From positions 1 through 64,000 of the forward strand of contig NZ_PJME01000022.1 of the NCBI RefSeq assembly GCF_002954775.1: a stretch of DNA of 64,000 nt, given 5' to 3'. Position 1 is the first letter of the stretch. Each line of letters begins with the position of its first letter. Below the pieces are notes generated by a model. The model saw nothing but the letters and a program-made list of their open reading frames with translations. It was not told where the DNA came from and searched no databases. This DNA comes from Streptomyces geranii. GTDB taxonomy: Bacteria; Actinomycetota; Actinomycetes; Streptomycetales; Streptomycetaceae. Below are positions 53,480-60,987 of the stretch, piece by piece. The translations under genes were made by a program, and so were the position numbers.

Positions 53480-53614
53480 ATGCGCCGCGTAACCGTGCAG
53501 AAGCCCCTGAAGAAGTCGGACGCCCGCCGGGTGCGGGAAGAGGTCGACGAACGCGTCACCGAGCGTCCCGAGGTCCGAAAGGACATCGCGCGCACCTGGT
53601 GGCCGGACGGCTGA
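53480..53614 (+). CDS. Small 44-aa basic protein
   Basis: A 44-codon frame begins MRRVTVQKPLKKSDARRV and ends ARTWWPDG. The Shine-Dalgarno is excellent (GAAGGAGG, 6 nt gap) and third positions are strongly G/C, both consistent with real translation. The middle (RVREEVDERVTERPEVRKD) would form a charged helix. No signal or membrane segment is seen. It lies alone between the methyltransferase and the LPMO gene. Function unknown. Confidence 0.6.
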   Translation: MRRVTVQKPLKKSDARRVREEVDERVTERPEVRKDIARTWWPDG

Positions 53615-53772
53615 GGTCACCCTCTCCGCGCCCGCTACCTGAGCGCAGTCCGAACCCTTCCTTAAGCCGACCATAAGGATCCCCTCCACCCGCCTCCAGC
53701 AGGCGATTTCGCGGTTCCCTCGGGCTAGTTTGCTGATCGCCCCCACCGAGGACCGTTCCGAGGAGATCCCGC

Positions 53773-54747
53773 ATGTCCGCAAGCCGCTGCCGCCGCACGG
53801 CCGCCGTGATCACCGCCGTGGCCGGCCTCGGTCTCGCCCCGCTGGCCCTGCCCGCGACGCCCGCGTCCGCGCACGGCTCGATGGGCGACCCGGTCAGCAG
53901 AGTCGCCCAGTGCTACGCGGAGGGCCCGGAGAGCCCGCGGTCGGCCGCGTGCCGGGCGGCGGTCGCGGCGGGCGGTACGCAGGCGCTGTACGACTGGAAC
54001 GGCATCCGGATCGGCGAGGCGGGCGGGCGGCACCAGGCGCTGATCCCGGACGGGAAGCTGTGCAGCGCGGGCAACGCCGAGTTCAAGGGCCTCGACCTGC
54101 CCCGCGCCGACTGGCCCGCGACCGGTGTGCGGGGCGGCTCGTACACCTTCAGGTACCGCGTGACCGCCCCGCACAAGGGCACCTTCGTGGTGTACCTCAC
54201 CAAGCCGGGCTACGACCCGTCGGGGCCCCTGTCCTGGTCCGACCTGGACTTCGAACACCCGGTCGCCACCGCCGTTGACCCGGTGGCGACGGGCGGCTTC
54301 TACACGTTCTCCGGCACCCTGCCGCAACGTTCCGGCAGACACCTCCTGTACGCGATCTGGCAGCGCTCGGACAGCCCGGAGGCGTTCTACTCGTGCTCGG
54401 ACGTGACGTTCGGCGCGGGCTCGGGCGCGGGAACGGCACCCGGCAGCTCCGCCCCCACGCCCTCCGCGTCCGCTGAACCCTCCACGCCCTCCGCACCCTC
54501 CACGCCCTCCGAGGAGCAGATCGAGGCCGGTGCCGACGAGTCGACGGTCGACCACGCGGGCCACTCGGCGGAGCCGAGTACGGGAACGACCGAGCCGGTC
54601 ACCCGGCCGACACCGGCCGGCGCCGCCGTGAACCTCGCCGAGACCGGCGGCTCCGCCGGCACCCCGTACCTCGCGATGGCCGGCGCGGGCGCGCTGGCCA
54701 TGGGCGCCGCCGCCCTGTCGCTGTCGGTCCGCCGGCGCCGGCACTGA
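53773..54747 (+). CDS. Cell-wall-anchored lytic polysaccharide monooxygenase (AA10)
   Basis: This 324-aa preprotein is cleaved after ASA, exposing mature His (residue 34, HGSMGDPVSR), the first copper-brace ligand. The second is His in RVTAPHKGTFVVYLTKPGYDP, and the axial aromatic is in FYSCSDVTF. A Ser/Pro/Thr linker follows, then NLAETGG, a hydrophobic span and RRRR. LAETG is the LAxTG motif read by class E sortases, so the enzyme should be fixed to the cell wall. AA10 enzymes oxidatively cleave chitin or cellulose; which one cannot be told here. ATG start after GAGGAGATCCCGC-like sequence. Confidence 0.9.
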   Translation: MSASRCRRTAAVITAVAGLGLAPLALPATPASAHGSMGDPVSRVAQCYAEGPESPRSAACRAAVAAGGTQALYDWNGIRIGEAGGRHQALIPDGKLCSAGNAEFKGLDLPRADWPATGVRGGSYTFRYRVTAPHKGTFVVYLTKPGYDPSGPLSWSDLDFEHPVATAVDPVATGGFYTFSGTLPQRSGRHLLYAIWQRSDSPEAFYSCSDVTFGAGSGAGTAPGSSAPTPSASAEPSTPSAPSTPSEEQIEAGADESTVDHAGHSAEPSTGTTEPVTRPTPAGAAVNLAETGGSAGTPYLAMAGAGALAMGAAALSLSVRRRRH

Positions 54748-54810
54748 TCTCGCCGGGGCCTGGGCGGCGGCTCAGGCCGACCAGGTCCCGGCGGAGGATG
54801 CCCGGCCGGC

Positions 54811-55677
54811 TCAGCCGACCGCCGACAGGCAGGTGGTGGCGGTGGCGTGCGCCGGATCGAGGGCGTTCGTGACCTCGTGGAACGCGATCCGGTCTAGCAG
54901 TCCGAGGGCGGCGTGCTCGGAGAGGTCCAGCGGGCACAGGTCCTGGATCAGGACGTTGTGCACGTCGGACCCGCTCAGGAACTGGCTGCGGTACGGGGTG
55001 ACGACCTCGTCGTACTTGGTGGCGATGACCGTGTAGTGGACACCGGGGACGGTGTCGCCGCCCGCGTTGAGCCTGGTGAGGAAGGCGGACCCGGCGACCT
55101 GGTCGGCGAGGGCCGGGGTGGCCGTGGAGAGCAGGTCGGCGGCGCCGGGGAAGTACGCCAGCAGGTTGGTGAGGCCGTTCAGGGTGGTGCCGTGGTTGCT
55201 GGGCGCGATCCCGACGAAGGTGTGCACCTCGGCGGCGCCGCCGAGGTACTTGAGGTAGTAGCGGGGCATGAGGCCGCCCTGGGAGTGGCCGACAAGGTCG
55301 GTCTCGGTGGCGCCGGTCGCGGCGAGCACCTTGTCCACGAAGGCGTCGAGCTGCTCGGCCGACTCGTCGATGGGGCCGAGGCCGTAGAAGAGGGGGACGC
55401 CGGGCAGTTGGCCGTAGTCGAGCGAGAAGACGCAGTAGCCGCGGTTCTTCAGATACGGCGCGAGGGTGAGCCAGTTGTCGATGCCGTTGGCGAAGGTGCC
55501 GTGCACGAGGACGACGGGGCGGGGATGGGCGGCGGAGGGCTTGCAGGAGTAGTCGTTCCAGCCGCTGCTCGACGTGACGGCGGCTTCGGCTCGCGCGGTG
55601 GCGGCGGGCACGAGGGTCGCGGCGGCGGCCAGCAGCAGGGCGGCGACGGGTCTGAGGACGCGGTTCCAGGGCAGCAT
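54811..55677 (-). CDS. Secreted alpha/beta-hydrolase lipase (lipase class 2/EstA-like)
   Basis: This 288-aa preprotein has a Sec signal (about 30 residues, ending ARA-E). The oxyanion HG motif is in PVVLVHGTFANGIDNW, nucleophile Ser132 in DLVGHSQGGLMPRYYLKYLGG, a catalytic Asp in TKYDEVVTPYRSQF and the His near SEHAALGLLDRIAFHE. It matches actinobacterial extracellular triacylglycerol lipases of this size. The ribosome site is AAGGAG, 9 nt before the ATG. It is divergent from the tail gene module that begins 374 nt away. Confidence 0.92.
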   Translation of the reverse strand: MLPWNRVLRPVAALLLAAAATLVPAATARAEAAVTSSSGWNDYSCKPSAAHPRPVVLVHGTFANGIDNWLTLAPYLKNRGYCVFSLDYGQLPGVPLFYGLGPIDESAEQLDAFVDKVLAATGATETDLVGHSQGGLMPRYYLKYLGGAAEVHTFVGIAPSNHGTTLNGLTNLLAYFPGAADLLSTATPALADQVAGSAFLTRLNAGGDTVPGVHYTVIATKYDEVVTPYRSQFLSGSDVHNVLIQDLCPLDLSEHAALGLLDRIAFHEVTNALDPAHATATTCLSAVG

Positions 55678-55859
55678 CGAGTGATCTCCTTGCGGCTCAA
55701 GGGAGTTACGACGGCTCTACGCCCTGTGATCCGGATCACGAGGATGCTGTTCACTCGTCAAGTTACGGGCGAGTAGTACAACGTGGAAGTTACGCGTCGG
55801 TAAAAACTTCCAACTCCGGGCCACGCCGTGATAATGGACGCCTCATCAGCCCCATCGTT

Positions 55860-55878
55860 ACCTGTTCGAAACACAGGT
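55860..55878. promoter_or_regulatory. Inverted repeat in the promoter region of the tail module
   Basis: ACCTGT and ACAGGT flank TCGAAAC. This lies in the AT-richer 374-nt gap (55678-56051) between the divergent lipase gene and the first tail gene, which must hold the module's promoter. A second repeat, TGGAAGTT with AACTTCCA, spans 55784-55812. The first has a TTCGAA core like SOS-type boxes but does not match the actinobacterial LexA consensus closely. No other gene is seen in the gap. Confidence 0.4.
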
Positions 55879-56051
55879 TGACTCACATCACACTTGTGGG
55901 TCGCATTAGATTTGGGGCTCTGGAGACACCAACTCCACTGGAAACGGCGGAAGTTGATATTCCATCAGCCGTGACGGCGCCGCTCGGGCGGGGGCCCGTG
56001 ACCGTGCGGCTCCATACAGTTCCGTGCAGCCGAACTACCGGGGGAACCGCT

Positions 56052-56225
56052 GTGCCGAGAATCCTGCTGACCTATTGGTGGAACGGGCATGAGCCCGGCG
56101 ACATCGTGGAGACGGACGACCAGACCGCGCGCGAGATCGTCGGAGTCCTGGCCCGGCCGGTGGAGGACACGCCGGAGGCGGAGCGAGAGCCCGAACCGGA
56201 AGCGGAGCCGGAGTCCGGGCGATGA
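56052..56225 (+). CDS. Small acidic protein at the head of the tail module
   Basis: This 57-aa protein begins PRILLTYWWNGHEPGDIVETDDQTAREIVGVL and ends in an acidic tail (EAEREPEPEAEPESG). The GTG at 56052 follows GGGGGAACC; the frame is open upstream to 55878, but the extra part is not protein-like. Its start/stop overlap with the next gene places it in the same operon. Small proteins with a WxGxxPGDxV pattern occur near phage connector genes, but I cannot assign a role. Confidence 0.6.
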   Translation: MPRILLTYWWNGHEPGDIVETDDQTAREIVGVLARPVEDTPEAEREPEPEAEPESGR

Positions 56226-56629
56226 GCGAGCCGTACATCAACTTCCCCGATGTGGAACGGCTGGTCGTCGATCTCCTCAAGGACCGCGGCGAGTTGGCCG
56301 GTGTCGTCGTGGACGTCCAGCCGCCCGCCGGCTTCGACGGTACGCAGCGTGCCGTGCTCGTCTCCCGGGTCGGCGGAGCATGGGCCGAGGACCCCCGGCT
56401 CGACAACCCGCTGGTCGACCTTGAGGTGTACGGGCCGGACAAGCCCGCCGCGCACACCGTCTCCCTCGTGGCCCGCGCGCTGATGCTCCAGCTCCGGGGA
56501 GCGGTGTACGGCGCGGCGACCGTCGTCGACGTCGTCGAGGAGGACGGCCCGCGCTGGCTGCCCGACTACCGGCACGCCACCGCCAGCCGCTACGTGTCGA
56601 CCACCCGGCTGGTGGTCCGCCCGGCCTGA
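56222..56629 (+). CDS. Phage tail terminator/completion-like protein
   Basis: This 135-aa alpha/beta protein (FPDVERLVVDLLKDRG, AVLVSRVGGAWAEDPRLDNPLVDLEVYG, LVARALMLQLRG) has the build and position of siphovirus tail-completion proteins, immediately before the tail-tube gene. Such proteins cap the tail tube. Overlaps the 57-aa gene (ATGA). The family call rests on context and general pattern, not on a diagnostic motif. Confidence 0.65.
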   Translation: MSEPYINFPDVERLVVDLLKDRGELAGVVVDVQPPAGFDGTQRAVLVSRVGGAWAEDPRLDNPLVDLEVYGPDKPAAHTVSLVARALMLQLRGAVYGAATVVDVVEEDGPRWLPDYRHATASRYVSTTRLVVRPA

Positions 56630-56729
56630 CCGGCGGACCGCGTCACGGCACCACCGCGTCACCCCCACCTCAAGCACGTCTCTCGCATGTCCCACGTACG
56701 TCGTGTTCATCTCCCACCAAGGAGCAGTG

Positions 56730-57305
56730 ATGGCCGGAACGAACGCCAAGGAGATCCGGGTCGCGGGCAGTGGCCGCGTCCTCATCGCCCCGCTCGCCAC
56801 CGCACCGCCCGCCGACACCAGCGCGGCGTGGGGCGCCGGCTGGAGCGACCTCGGCTACACCACCACCGACGGGGTCAAGATCTCCAAGAAGGACAAGCTC
56901 GACCCCGTCGACACCTGGCAGAGCGTCAGCGCGGCCCGGTTCGTCTACTCCGACCGCGACCTCAGCTTCAAGTTCCAGCTCCTGCAGCTCAACGAGGCCA
57001 CGCTGCCGTTCTTCTTCGGGGGCGGCCAGGTGAAGGAGACGGCGACCGGGTCGGGCCTCTACAAGTACGAGCTGGCGTCCGAGCCCCGGTTCGACGAGCG
57101 CATGCTGGGCCTGGAGTTCGTCGACGGCAACGAGGTCAAGTACCGGCTGATCGTCGCCCGGGGGCAGGTGACCGAGACAGAGGAGATCTCCCTCGTCCGC
57201 ACGGCCCCGGTCAAGCTGGGCGTGACGTTCACGGCGCTCGCGGCGGCGGACGAGGCCCCGCTGGCCGTGTTCCTGATGAAGGACCCGAGCTTCAGCCCGG
57301 TCTGA
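56730..57305 (+). CDS. Major tail tube protein (siphovirus type)
   Basis: This 191-aa beta-rich protein begins MAGTNAKEIRVAGSGRVLIAPL, continues with GWSDLGYTTTDGVKISKKDKLDPV and ends with VTFTALAAADEAPLAVFLMKDPSF, the pattern of actinophage major tail proteins that stack as hexameric rings. The start is the ATG at 56730 with AAGGAGC; a GTG at 56703 is in frame but lacks a ribosome site. Its own strong ribosome site fits the need for many copies. Confidence 0.8.
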   Translation: MAGTNAKEIRVAGSGRVLIAPLATAPPADTSAAWGAGWSDLGYTTTDGVKISKKDKLDPVDTWQSVSAARFVYSDRDLSFKFQLLQLNEATLPFFFGGGQVKETATGSGLYKYELASEPRFDERMLGLEFVDGNEVKYRLIVARGQVTETEEISLVRTAPVKLGVTFTALAAADEAPLAVFLMKDPSFSPV

Positions 57306-57361
57306 GCCACCGATTCCCGCCGGTCACCGGCAGCACCCGTACAAGGAGCACGAACACCACC

Positions 57362-57652
57362 ATGCCCCGTTTCAATGTCAACGCCGCCCGTGCCCAGCGC
57401 CTCGAAACGCTCGGTAAGGACTGGGAGTTCGAGGTGGACACGGATGTGTTCCGGCTGCCCACCGAGTTCCCGCGCAGCATCGCCAAGCAGATCGCGACGC
57501 TGGAGGACAACGACATCGACGGGCTGCTCGCGCTGCTGCTTGGCGCCGAGCAGTTCGAGCGGTTCGCCAAGTACGACATCAGCGTCCAGGACGTCTCCGC
57601 GATCCTGGAGGCGTACGGCAACGAGACGGGCATGACGCTGGGGGAAGGCTGA
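57362..57652 (+). CDS. Tail assembly chaperone, upstream frame (gpG-like)
   Basis: This 96-aa protein begins MPRFNVNAARAQRLETLGKDWEFEVDTDVFRLPTEFP and ends GNETGMTLGEG. It stands between the tail tube and tape-measure genes, exactly where tail phages encode their assembly chaperone. The gene ends in a GGGGGAA run followed by TGA, and the -1 frame stays open beyond it, so a longer frameshift product is likely (see the next entry). The chaperone pair coats the tape measure during tail assembly and is absent from the finished particle. Confidence 0.75.
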   Translation: MPRFNVNAARAQRLETLGKDWEFEVDTDVFRLPTEFPRSIAKQIATLEDNDIDGLLALLLGAEQFERFAKYDISVQDVSAILEAYGNETGMTLGEG

Positions 57653-58068
57653 GCCTCGGCGCGCTGGTCGACGAGCACGCCGAGGCCCTGGAGGCGGACC
57701 TGCTCCGCCATTACGGGATCGACCTCCTCGACTGGCACCGGGGCACCCTGTCCTCCCGCCGTCTGCGCGTCCTGACCGAACACCTCCCGGCGGACTCGTC
57801 GTTCGCCCGGGCGGTGCACGGCGAACAGGCGGACTGGTCGGTGACGGACCACCTGTTGGCGGCCGTGGTCGACCAACTGGCGGTCGCCAACTGGATGTTC
57901 GCCACGGTCAACCGCGACGAGGACACCGACCCGGCGCCCTATCCGGAGCCGCTGCCGCGGCCGGGCCGGGAGGACCAGCCCGCCGGGGCCGAGGCGGTAC
58001 GGGTCGGGGGCGGGGAAGCGCCCGGCGCCAGTCCGGCCGACATCGTGGCGTTCCTCAGCACGCCCTGA
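57643..58068 (+). CDS. Tail assembly chaperone extension made by probable -1 frameshift (gpGT-like)
   Basis: The -1 frame relative to the previous gene is open from 57418 to 58068 and encodes LSLGALVDEHAEALEADLLRHYGIDLLDWHRG and a typical chaperone C-part. It has no ATG, GTG or TTG between 57418 and 57814, so it cannot be translated whole from its own start. A slip at the G-rich run 57640-57646 (CTG GGG GAA) would yield a fusion of about 235 aa, the lambda G/GT arrangement. The slip codon pair GGG-GAA is not a textbook X-XXY-YYZ heptamer, so the exact slip base is uncertain. Confidence 0.7.
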   Translation, partial: GRLSLGALVDEHAEALEADLLRHYGIDLLDWHRGTLSSRRLRVLTEHLPADSSFARAVHGEQADWSVTDHLLAAVVDQLAVANWMFATVNRDEDTDPAPYPEPLPRPGREDQPAGAEAVRVGGGEAPGASPADIVAFLSTP

Positions 58069-58093
58069 GCGAAGGAAGACGAGGAGGGGGCAC

Positions 58094-58801
58094 GTGGCCG
58101 ACGTGCGAGGCGACATCACCGCGTTCAAGGAGGCGGTGATGTCGCAGATCAACCAGTGGGTCAAGGAGGAGCGCCTCAAGGCCGAGTGGGCCATCGCGAA
58201 GGCCGAGGCGGTGGTCGCCAAGGCCGAGGCGACCGGTCTCAAGGCCGAGGCCACCGGCGCCCACGCGAGCGTCTTCGGCGCCCAGTTCGAGTACGGCCTC
58301 TTCAAGCACGAGTGGACCCTGTCCGAGGCCCTCAAGCAGCGGAGGGAGGACCGGGAGCAGGCGCAACGGGACCAGCGGACCGACAACCGGTTCAGGAACC
58401 TGGAGCAGTACGACAGGAGCTCCAACAGCCGGTTCGCCTCCCTCAACCGACGGATCGACAGCGCCCAGCGGAACACGCGCACCGGCATGGCGAGTATCCG
58501 CAGTGCGGCGCAGCAGAGCGAGGTGCGCCTGCACGGCCAGATCACCTCCCTGCGAACCCAACTGGGCAGAACCGCCGGCGTCGCCCGGGCCGCCGACCAG
58601 CGCAGCAGATCCGTACGGATCAAGGCGAACGCTGCCGACCGCAAGGCCAATACCGCCCTCCGTCAGGTCGGTGTGCTGGACCGGCAGGTCCGGGCGGGCC
58701 TGCAGCGGGTCCGTGAGCTGGAGGGCCGTGCCAGGGGCGCCGGCCGGGCGATCCAGGGGCTGCGCAACGACGTCAACGATCTCAACCGGTCCCTTCGGTA
58801 G
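58094..58801 (+). CDS. Coiled-coil protein between chaperone and tape measure
   Basis: This 235-aa protein is almost all helical and highly charged. Residues about 28-55 carry near-heptad KAEA repeats (AKAEAVVAKAEATGLKAEATG), and the C-terminal half is basic (RRIDSAQRNTRTGM, RKANTALRQVGVLDRQVRAGLQRVRELEGR). There is no membrane span or enzyme motif. It could be a detached N-terminal part of the tape measure, a scaffold or an internal rod component. GTG start with GAGGAGGGGG. It is followed closely by the tape-measure gene. Confidence 0.7.
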   Translation: MADVRGDITAFKEAVMSQINQWVKEERLKAEWAIAKAEAVVAKAEATGLKAEATGAHASVFGAQFEYGLFKHEWTLSEALKQRREDREQAQRDQRTDNRFRNLEQYDRSSNSRFASLNRRIDSAQRNTRTGMASIRSAAQQSEVRLHGQITSLRTQLGRTAGVARAADQRSRSVRIKANAADRKANTALRQVGVLDRQVRAGLQRVRELEGRARGAGRAIQGLRNDVNDLNRSLR

Positions 58802-58846
58802 TACCCCGCAAGCCACAGCCGGCGACACAGACGGAGCCAACCCACC

Positions 58847-60046
58847 ATGCAGACGTCACTCGTATCGGTCAGCCGGGCGCTGAACCAGATGAGAACCGCG
58901 GCGAGCAGTACCGGCGGTGCCGTCAGCCGGATGCGTACCGCGGTGACCGGTACCACCGGTTCGGTCAACCAGCTCAGGGCCGCCGCGACGCAGGCGAGCA
59001 CCGCCACCAGTCGGCTGCGTACGTCGGCCGCCCAGGCGAGCGGCGGCCTCAACCAGATGCGGACCGCCGCCACCCGCGCCTCCGCCGACGTCCAGCGCGC
59101 CGGGCGCAGTGCCGCCACCGGTGGTGGGTTCTTCAACCGGTTCAGTCAGGGACTGCGGGGCGCGACCACCGCCCAACGCGGCCTGAACACCGCCATGAAG
59201 GCCAACATCCTGGGCGCGATCCTCGCCCTCATCATGCCGCTCATCACCAAGCTCATCGACATGGCCATGCAGTCCAAGACCGTGCAGGCGGTCATGCAGG
59301 CCGCGTTCAAGGTCATCGGGCAGGTGGTGGGTACGGTCATGAAAGGCGCGTCGGCGGCCATCAACTGGCTGATCGACGCGGGCAAGAACGTGATCAACTG
59401 GCTGAAGGCGAACTGGCCGTTGCTGGTCGCCATCCTCACCGGGCCCGTCGGGATCGCCGTCCTCGCGATCGTCCGGAACTGGGACCGGATCAAGGAGGCG
59501 GTCGCCGCGGTCCGGGACTGGATCGTCGACAAGTGGAACTCGGCCGTCGACTTCCTGAAGGGCGTTCCCGGGAAGATCGCGGGCTTCTTCGCCGAACTGC
59601 CCGACAAGCTCAGAAGCATGGGCGGCGATCTCATCATGGGGCTCATCAACGGCATCAGGAACAAGGCCTCGGCCCTTCTCGACACCGTGAAGAACTTCAT
59701 CATCAACAACATCCCGGGCCCCATCCGCAGCATCCTCGGCATCTCCTCCCCCTCCAAGGTGATGATGGGCTTCGGCGACAACGTCGGTGAGGGTCTCGCC
59801 CTCGGTATGGAAGGCGCGGGCAACCGGGTCGCGGGCGCCGCCGGACGGCTCGCCACCGCCACCGCGCGCGGGGTCATCGGCCCCGGTTACGGCCTCGCCG
59901 GAGCCGTCGCCAAGGCGGCGGCCCGTACCGGTGCGGGCGCCGGGGCCGGTGCCGTGACCGTCAACGTGCACCCCAGGCCCGGGCAGTCGGAGTACGAGAT
60001 CGGCCGGATCACCGCCCGCGAACTCGCCTGGGCGGCCAAGCGATGA
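58847..60046 (+). CDS. Short tail tape measure protein
   Basis: This 399-aa protein opens with 14-residue repeats (VSRMRTAVTGTTGS, VNQLRAAATQASTA, TSRLRTSAAQASGG, LNQMRTAATRASAD). Hydrophobic helices follow (NILGAILALIMPLITKLIDMAM, PLLVAILTGPVGIAVLAIV), then FKGVPGKIAGFFAELPDKL-like segments and the classic tape-measure end GPIRSILGISSPSKVMMGFGDNVGEGLALGM. Tape length sets tail length at about 1.5 angstroms per residue, so roughly 60 nm here, short for a siphovirus. ATG start; its stop overlaps the next start (ATGA). Confidence 0.85.
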   Translation: MQTSLVSVSRALNQMRTAASSTGGAVSRMRTAVTGTTGSVNQLRAAATQASTATSRLRTSAAQASGGLNQMRTAATRASADVQRAGRSAATGGGFFNRFSQGLRGATTAQRGLNTAMKANILGAILALIMPLITKLIDMAMQSKTVQAVMQAAFKVIGQVVGTVMKGASAAINWLIDAGKNVINWLKANWPLLVAILTGPVGIAVLAIVRNWDRIKEAVAAVRDWIVDKWNSAVDFLKGVPGKIAGFFAELPDKLRSMGGDLIMGLINGIRNKASALLDTVKNFIINNIPGPIRSILGISSPSKVMMGFGDNVGEGLALGMEGAGNRVAGAAGRLATATARGVIGPGYGLAGAVAKAAARTGAGAGAGAVTVNVHPRPGQSEYEIGRITARELAWAAKR

Positions 60047-60903
60047 GCGGGCGGCAGCTCCAGCAGCCGGTGTTCGAGGTCGACGGCTGGGCCGGGAACA
60101 CCGTCGACGACGCGGGCGTCGAGTGGTGGGTCACCAGCGAGCAGGGCTGGGCCTCCTCCCCGCCGGTCCGGCTCACCCTCACCGACCGCCCCGAACGGCA
60201 CGGCGCCTTCGACGCCCCCTCCTACCGGGGCCCGCGTGTCATCACCCTCGAAGGCACCGCCATCGCCCCCGACCGGGCGGCGAAGGAGTCCGCCAAGGAC
60301 CGGCTGGCCGCCGTACTGGCCGACGGCGGCGCCCTGTCCCCCCTGGTCGTCACCGAACCGCACCGCACCCGCCGGGCCCTGGTCCGGCTCAGCGCCGAGT
60401 CGAAGGTCGCCGACCGGAAGGCGGGCGTCTTCGAGTTCTCCCTGACGATGACCGCGCCGGACCCGCTGCGCTACTCGAACGGCCTGAACGCGAGCACCTG
60501 CCCACTGCCCTCCTCCAGCGGCGGGGTCGTCTTCCCGCTCTCCTTCCCGCTGGACTTCGGCAGCGGTTCCTCCGGCGGGCGGCTGCTCCTGGACAACAAG
60601 GGCACCGCCCCGACCTGGCCGGTCTGGCGGATAGCGGGACCGTGCGTCCAGCCGGTGATCACCAACACCGCCACCGGTGAGGAACTCGCCTTCGAACTCA
60701 CCCTCCAGGAAGGGGAGTTCCTGGTCATCGACACCGACGCCCGCTCGGTCCTGCTCCAGGGCACCGCGTCCCGCCGCTCGACACTGCTGCCGGGCTCGGA
60801 CTGGTTCCCGCTCAAGCCGGGGGCGACGCCCGTGCTGTTCCGCGCCCGCGACTACGCCCCGGCCGCCCGGCTGACCGCCGAGTGGCGCGACGCCTGGCTC
60901 TGA
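60043..60903 (+). CDS. Distal tail protein (Dit-like)
   Basis: This 286-aa protein directly follows the tape measure, as Dit proteins do. It has an N-terminal beta domain (RVITLEGTAIAPDRAAKESAKDRLAAVLADGGALSPLVV, typical of actinophage Dit N-domains) and a C-terminal beta sandwich with PTWPVWRIAGPCVQPVITNTATGEELAF. It would form the hub joining the tube to the tip. It is coupled to the tape-measure gene by ATGA. Confidence 0.8.
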   Translation: MSGRQLQQPVFEVDGWAGNTVDDAGVEWWVTSEQGWASSPPVRLTLTDRPERHGAFDAPSYRGPRVITLEGTAIAPDRAAKESAKDRLAAVLADGGALSPLVVTEPHRTRRALVRLSAESKVADRKAGVFEFSLTMTAPDPLRYSNGLNASTCPLPSSSGGVVFPLSFPLDFGSGSSGGRLLLDNKGTAPTWPVWRIAGPCVQPVITNTATGEELAFELTLQEGEFLVIDTDARSVLLQGTASRRSTLLPGSDWFPLKPGATPVLFRARDYAPAARLTAEWRDAWL

Positions 60904-60987
60904 GGCCGAGGCCGTACCCGCGTACTCGACCAACCGCGCTCCCGTCAGCGGGAGTTACGACGACCAGCGACAGAAGGACCTCTCCGC

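Noticed and set aside
55878..56051. Upstream in-frame start of the first tail-module gene
   Set aside because: A TTG at 55878 would add 58 residues that look like translated promoter DNA; the GTG at 56052 has a proper ribosome site.
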